Source of the DNA: Micromonospora sonchi
Lineage (GTDB): Bacteria > Actinomycetota > Actinomycetes > Mycobacteriales > Micromonosporaceae
Direction: 5' to 3'
Assembly (NCBI RefSeq): GCF_014646235.1
Contig: NZ_BMNB01000010.1
Span: forward strand, 62,001-126,000
Length of the DNA: 64,000 nucleotides
This document shows, in pieces, positions 59,078-64,000 of this stretch (positions within the stretch are counted from its first letter, which is position 1; every line of letters starts with the position of its first letter). The notes below the pieces were generated by a model. The model worked only from the letters and a program-made list of their open reading frames with translations. It was not told the origin of the DNA and did no database searches. The translations under genes were made by a program, and so were the position numbers.

Positions 59078-60574
59078 ATGGTGATCCCCGACCTCGGCCG
59101 GGCTTCGCGACCCGCCGTTGGGGCCGACGCCGGGCCACGCGTCGAGCCCGGCTCGTTCCGCGATCCGGCGAACCAGGTGTTCCACGCGGGTGGTGAGGTG
59201 CTCCGCGCGCTCGACGAGACGGCCGCCGCGCACTGGCGGGCCCTGGCCGGCAGCACCTTCTTCCCATCCCTGGTCGCCGCCGGCAAGGTCTGCGGAACCG
59301 AGGAGTTGCCGCCCGGCGCGGCACGACAACTGCTCGCGGCCGACCGGCTCGGCGGTGCCGAGCCGTGGCCGGCCTGGGCGGCGGTGCTGCGGCACGAGCG
59401 CATCCCGTTCGTCTCCCACCCGTACGAGTGGTCCTACGCGATGCTGCGCGACGCCGCGCTGCTGCACCTGGAGATCCTCCGGACGGCCCTGCCGGCGGGC
59501 TTCACCACCAAGGACGGCTCGGCGTACAACCTGCAATGGCGGGGCAGCCAGCCGGTCTTCATCGACGTGGGCTCCTTCACCCCGCTGCGCGAAGGCGAAC
59601 CCTGGGCCGGCTACCGGCAGTTCTGCCAGACCCTGCTCTACCCGCTGTTGCTTGGCGCCCACCTCGGGTTGGACTTCCAGCCCTGGCTGCGGGCCCGGAT
59701 CGACGGCATCGAGGCGGATCAGATGAGCGCCCTCCTGCGCGGCCTGCGCCGGCTGTCGCCGGGCGTGCTGACCCACGTCCACCTGCACCGCAGCGTGCAG
59801 CGGCGCAACGCCGACCGCAGCACCGCCGACGTGCGGGCGCAACTGCGCGACGCCGGCTACACCCGGCAGATGGCGCTGGCCACCGTACGCGGGATGGAGA
59901 AGCTGGTGCGGCGTCTCGATCATCGGCCGGCCGCCAGCCACTGGGTGGACTACCAGCGCACCTGCGGCTACTCCGGCGCTGACCGGGCGGGCAAGGAGCG
60001 GTTCGTCACCGCCGCGCTGACCGGCGCGCAGCGCAGTCGCCTCGTGCTCGACCTGGGCGCCAACGACGGCCACTACTCCCGCCTCGCCGCCCGGCACGCC
60101 GACTACGTCGTCGCCGTGGAACAGGACCCGGCGGTGGTCGACCGGCTCTACCGCACCCTGCGTGCGGCGGAGGAACGGCGGGTGCTGCCGCTGGTGCTGG
60201 ACCTGGTCGACCCGTCGCCCGGTGGCGGCTGGCGGGGCGTCGAGCGGGCCTCGTTCGCCGCCCGGACCGGCGCGGACACGGTGCTCGCCCTGGCGCTGGT
60301 GCATCACCTGGCGATCGGGCGCAACGTGCCGCTGCCCGAGGTGGTGGCGTGCCTCGCCGGGTACGCCGCGCCCGGCGGCCGGCTGGTGGTGGAGTTCGTC
60401 CACCCCGACGACCCGATGGCCCTCCGGCTGCTGGCCAACAAACCGGAGGGGATCTTCCCCGACTACCGGCGGGACACCTTCGAGGCGCTGCTGGACGGGT
60501 ACGGCTCGGTCGATGATCGGCTGGAGTTGCCCTCGGGCACCCGCACCCTGTACCGGGTGACCCTGGGTGGCTGA
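59078..60574 (+). CDS. class I SAM-dependent methyltransferase (NoeA-like)
   Basis: 498 residues. The first ~310 residues are a conserved helical region (YEWSYAMLRDAALLHLEIL, DGSAYNLQWRGSQPVFIDVGSF) known from nodulation protein NoeA and relatives. The C-terminal part is the methyltransferase, with motif I LVLDLGANDGHYS and VAVEQDP. The substrate is probably a glycan or lipid-linked sugar, inferred from relatives and from the next gene. The last eight bases overlap the start of the downstream gene. Confidence 0.82.
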   Translation: MVIPDLGRASRPAVGADAGPRVEPGSFRDPANQVFHAGGEVLRALDETAAAHWRALAGSTFFPSLVAAGKVCGTEELPPGAARQLLAADRLGGAEPWPAWAAVLRHERIPFVSHPYEWSYAMLRDAALLHLEILRTALPAGFTTKDGSAYNLQWRGSQPVFIDVGSFTPLREGEPWAGYRQFCQTLLYPLLLGAHLGLDFQPWLRARIDGIEADQMSALLRGLRRLSPGVLTHVHLHRSVQRRNADRSTADVRAQLRDAGYTRQMALATVRGMEKLVRRLDHRPAASHWVDYQRTCGYSGADRAGKERFVTAALTGAQRSRLVLDLGANDGHYSRLAARHADYVVAVEQDPAVVDRLYRTLRAAEERRVLPLVLDLVDPSPGGGWRGVERASFAARTGADTVLALALVHHLAIGRNVPLPEVVACLAGYAAPGGRLVVEFVHPDDPMALRLLANKPEGIFPDYRRDTFEALLDGYGSVDDRLELPSGTRTLYRVTLGG

Positions 60575-62582
60575 CCGTGCCAGCGCCGGCCCCGGTCCCA
60601 CCGGCGGTTGGCGGTCCGAGGCAGGTCGGCTGCTGGAGGTCGCGGGCCTGGTCGGGTTGGTGATCACCCAGCCGCTGCTGGACGTGCTCGGCCGCAGCCC
60701 GGACTTCTTCCTCTTCCACCGCGCCGACCGGGGCGAGATCCTGCTGCTGGTGGCCCTGGTCGTGGTGCCGCCGACGGTGGCGCTCGGGCTGCTCGGCGCG
60801 CTGTCCGGGCTGGCCGGAGCGTCCGCCCGGGCGGCCACCCACACCCTGCTGGTGGGTCTGCTGGCGGCCGCGTTGGCGGTGCAGGTCGGCCGGCACGTCA
60901 CGCCGCTGCGGGGCGTACCGCTGCTGCTCGTTGCCGCGATGGTGGGTGCCGCCGCGGCGGTCGCCCACCGGCGTGGGCGGTTCCTACGCGCGGGGCTGCG
61001 CCTGGCGGCCCTCGGGCCGTTGCTCTTCGTCGGGCTGTTCCTGTTCGCCTCGCAGACCGGACCGGTCGTGCTGCCGCGCGGCGACGGCGGGGCGGCCGGC
61101 ACGGCCACCGGCGACCGGCACCCGCCGGTGGTCATGCTGGTCCTCGACGAGCTGCCGCTGGTCTCCCTGCTGAATCCGCAGGGCGGCATCGACGCCGAAC
61201 GGTTCCCGCACTTCGCCGAGCTCGCCGCCGCCTCGACCTGGTACCGCAACGCCACCGGGGTGAGCGGCTGGACGCCGTACGCGTTGCCGGCGATGCTGAC
61301 CGGCCGCTACCCGGCGGAACCGGTCGCGCCGCACTTCTCGCACTATCCGGACAACCTCTTCACCGCCCTCGGCGGGTTGTACGACATCCGCGCCGAGGAG
61401 AGCATCACCCGGCTCTGCCCGCCCAGCCGCTGCGAGCAGCCGGTCACCCCGGAACAGGGCCTCGGTGTGCTGGTGCGCGAGACCGGCAAGCTGCTGCGCC
61501 AGGTGACCTCGCCGTGGGACAGCCACATCGATCCGGAGCACTCGTACCGGGAACGCACCGCCGAGGAGGCGGGCATCGACGCCGCCGAGCCCGTGCCCAC
61601 CGACCCGAAGTTCCGCTGGGACACCCTCACCGTCAACCAGCCGGCCCGGTTCACCAGCTTCCTGCGCGGCCTGGCCCCCGCCACCCGGCCGACACTGCAC
61701 TTCCTGCACCTGCTGATGCCGCACCCGCCGTGGGCGTACCTGCCGTCGGGCGCGCGCTACGAGGCGCCCGAGGACTTCCCCAACGAGGGGGAGGGGTGGG
61801 TGGAGCTGGCCCGCGAGCGCCACCTGGCGCAACTCGGCTACACCGACCGGCTGATCGGCGAGACGCTGCGCACCCTGCGCGAGAGCGGGCTGTGGGACCA
61901 GGCGTTGGTGGTGGTCACCGCCGACCACGGGGTCAGCTTCACCAAGGGCTTCCAGGGGCGGGGGCTGGACGCCATCCGGGCCGCCCCGCAGCAGGTGGCC
62001 TGGGTGCCGATGTTCGTCAAGACGCCGGGGCAGCGCACCGGCCGGGTCGACGACCGCAACTGGCAGCACGTCGACCTGCTGCCGACGATCGCCGACGAGG
62101 TCGCCATCCGGCTGCCCTGGCCGGTCGACGGCCGTTCCGCCCGCCAGGCCCCCCGTACCGACCCCGGCAAGCTCTTCTACGACCGGCCCGGGGAACCGAT
62201 CCCGCTGCCCGGCGCGGTGCCCGCAGCGATGCCGCCGCCGACCCCGCATCCGCTGGTGGGCACCACCGTGGGCGCCGCGCCGGCCGGCGGCACCGCCCGC
62301 ATCGGTGGGCAGGACGCGTTCCGCTTCGTCGATCCCGACGAGGGCGTGCTCCCGGGCATGATCTGGGGCACCCTGCCGGAGACGGTGCCGAACGGCACCG
62401 AGCTGGCGGTGGCGGTCAACGGCACGATCGGGACCGTGGTGCCGGTGGTCGGGTCGGATCCGGGCGGTCGTCGCTTCGCCGCGCTGCTCGCCGACGACCG
62501 GCTCTTCCGCGCCGGCGACAACCGCCTCGATCTGTACCTGGTCCAGGCCGGTGGCGGGTTGCGCCACCTGACGATCTCCTGA
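60567..62582 (+). CDS. membrane sulfatase-like (alkaline phosphatase superfamily) enzyme
   Basis: 671 residues. Four to five membrane segments in the first ~170 residues precede an extracytoplasmic sulfatase/LTA-synthase-like domain: VMLVLDELP (metal Asp), the nucleophile region GWTPYALPAMLTGRYP, and TADHGVSF near residue 450. The sulfatase C-x-P-x-R formylglycine motif is W-T-P-Y-A here, so it is not a standard sulfatase; a Thr nucleophile would make it a phosphotransferase or phosphodiesterase. GTG at 60567 overlaps the methyltransferase stop. Probably modifies a surface polymer. Confidence 0.85.
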   Translation: MADRASAGPGPTGGWRSEAGRLLEVAGLVGLVITQPLLDVLGRSPDFFLFHRADRGEILLLVALVVVPPTVALGLLGALSGLAGASARAATHTLLVGLLAAALAVQVGRHVTPLRGVPLLLVAAMVGAAAAVAHRRGRFLRAGLRLAALGPLLFVGLFLFASQTGPVVLPRGDGGAAGTATGDRHPPVVMLVLDELPLVSLLNPQGGIDAERFPHFAELAAASTWYRNATGVSGWTPYALPAMLTGRYPAEPVAPHFSHYPDNLFTALGGLYDIRAEESITRLCPPSRCEQPVTPEQGLGVLVRETGKLLRQVTSPWDSHIDPEHSYRERTAEEAGIDAAEPVPTDPKFRWDTLTVNQPARFTSFLRGLAPATRPTLHFLHLLMPHPPWAYLPSGARYEAPEDFPNEGEGWVELARERHLAQLGYTDRLIGETLRTLRESGLWDQALVVVTADHGVSFTKGFQGRGLDAIRAAPQQVAWVPMFVKTPGQRTGRVDDRNWQHVDLLPTIADEVAIRLPWPVDGRSARQAPRTDPGKLFYDRPGEPIPLPGAVPAAMPPPTPHPLVGTTVGAAPAGGTARIGGQDAFRFVDPDEGVLPGMIWGTLPETVPNGTELAVAVNGTIGTVVPVVGSDPGGRRFAALLADDRLFRAGDNRLDLYLVQAGGGLRHLTIS

Positions 62583-62834
62583 GGCGCCTCTTCGTCGGCC
62601 GAGCCGGCCGGCGGCGCTGAGCCCTCGCACGCCCTTTTCTGTCTGCGGTTTTGCACGCTCCGTGTGCTTCTCGCTGCGCTCCGTCCCGGCTGTCCGGGTT
62701 TCCCAGCTCGACGGTCGGGAATCGGGTGACGCATACCTCACCGCCAAACCACGCGGGGCAGTGTCGCCGCAACCGCAATTACGGTAGAAGCGAAGGCAAT
62801 TCAACGTAGATCTGCCGGCAAAGCGAGGAAACAC
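62583..62834. other. intergenic region upstream of citrate synthase
   Basis: 252 bases, GC-rich at first and lower in GC after 62730. TACGGT/TAGAAG around 62780-62790 may be the -10 region of the citrate synthase gene. No gene is seen. Confidence 0.4.

Positions 62835-64000
<1,166 letters not shown>

Overview
The window is very GC-rich, tightly packed DNA with strong G/C third-position bias, many GTG starts and 1-8 bp gene overlaps. Lsr2, an ergothioneine cluster, HspR-type control of lon, and several TANNNT-N6-8-start leaderless promoters all point to an actinomycete. The intergenic repeats and gene families suggest Micromonosporaceae (Micromonospora-like); that family call is inference. It looks like core chromosome: I see no IS element, prophage, CRISPR, tRNA or rRNA.

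Layout. 0-5.4 kb: a stand-alone LigD-type polymerase, an Lrp/AsnC regulator and, divergent from it, a three-gene branched-chain 2-oxoacid dehydrogenase operon (E1alpha, E1beta, E2). 5.6-11.6 kb: L,D-transpeptidase lipoprotein, STAS protein, FKBP isomerase, DoxX-like membrane protein, an orphan protein and a secreted Asn/Gly-repeat protein. 11.7-16.5 kb: Lsr2, Lon (with a HAIR-like HspR operator) and a DEAD-box helicase. 16.7-19.3 kb: an M15-peptidase-like protein paired with an AsnB-type amidotransferase. 19.6-24.9 kb: a histidine kinase/response regulator pair followed by a MacB/FtsX-type ABC exporter. 24.9-29.5 kb: UDP-sugar dehydrogenase, a transmembrane Ser/Thr kinase, an ECF-like sigma factor and its probable anti-sigma partner. 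29.7-34.0 kb: the ergothioneine genes egtA-B-C-D.

34.1-37 kb: a yybP-ykoY manganese riboswitch with a GDT1-family Mn exporter, two small membrane proteins and NhaA. 37.3-43.2 kb: a surface polysaccharide region with a Wzz/BY-kinase, an antiparallel low-molecular-weight tyrosine phosphatase, a GT4 glycosyltransferase, a DUF4012 protein and an LPxTG surface protein. 43.4-47.4 kb: pirin, an EndoIII-like protein, DUF2795 and DUF2267 proteins, and an alpha-methylacyl-CoA racemase. 47.4-51.7 kb: a second yybP-ykoY riboswitch in front of a TerC transporter, a small molybdopterin oxidoreductase/flavin reductase/zinc-ribbon operon, and a type II NADH dehydrogenase. 51.7-58.8 kb: a DUF2267-pterin-dehydratase-like fusion, two STAS proteins, a response regulator, a lysozyme-fold secreted protein, OsmC, a soluble Ser/Thr kinase, an AraC regulator and a VOC protein. 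58.9-62.6 kb: an operon of a tiny membrane protein, a methyltransferase and a membrane alkaline-phosphatase-superfamily enzyme. 62.8 kb to the end: citrate synthase, cut by the window edge.

The main structure beyond ordinary genes is: the two Mn riboswitches, each starting a few bases after its promoter and each with a hairpin competing with its P1 stem; two families of intergenic inverted repeats (long-armed GTTGATCA-type palindromes and a 54-bp GGGGGCCC element present twice); and recurring leaderless promoters. The best candidates for little-described systems are the tiny-protein/methyltransferase/phosphatase-fold operon, the molybdoenzyme/flavin reductase/zinc-ribbon operon and the M15-like/AsnB pair.
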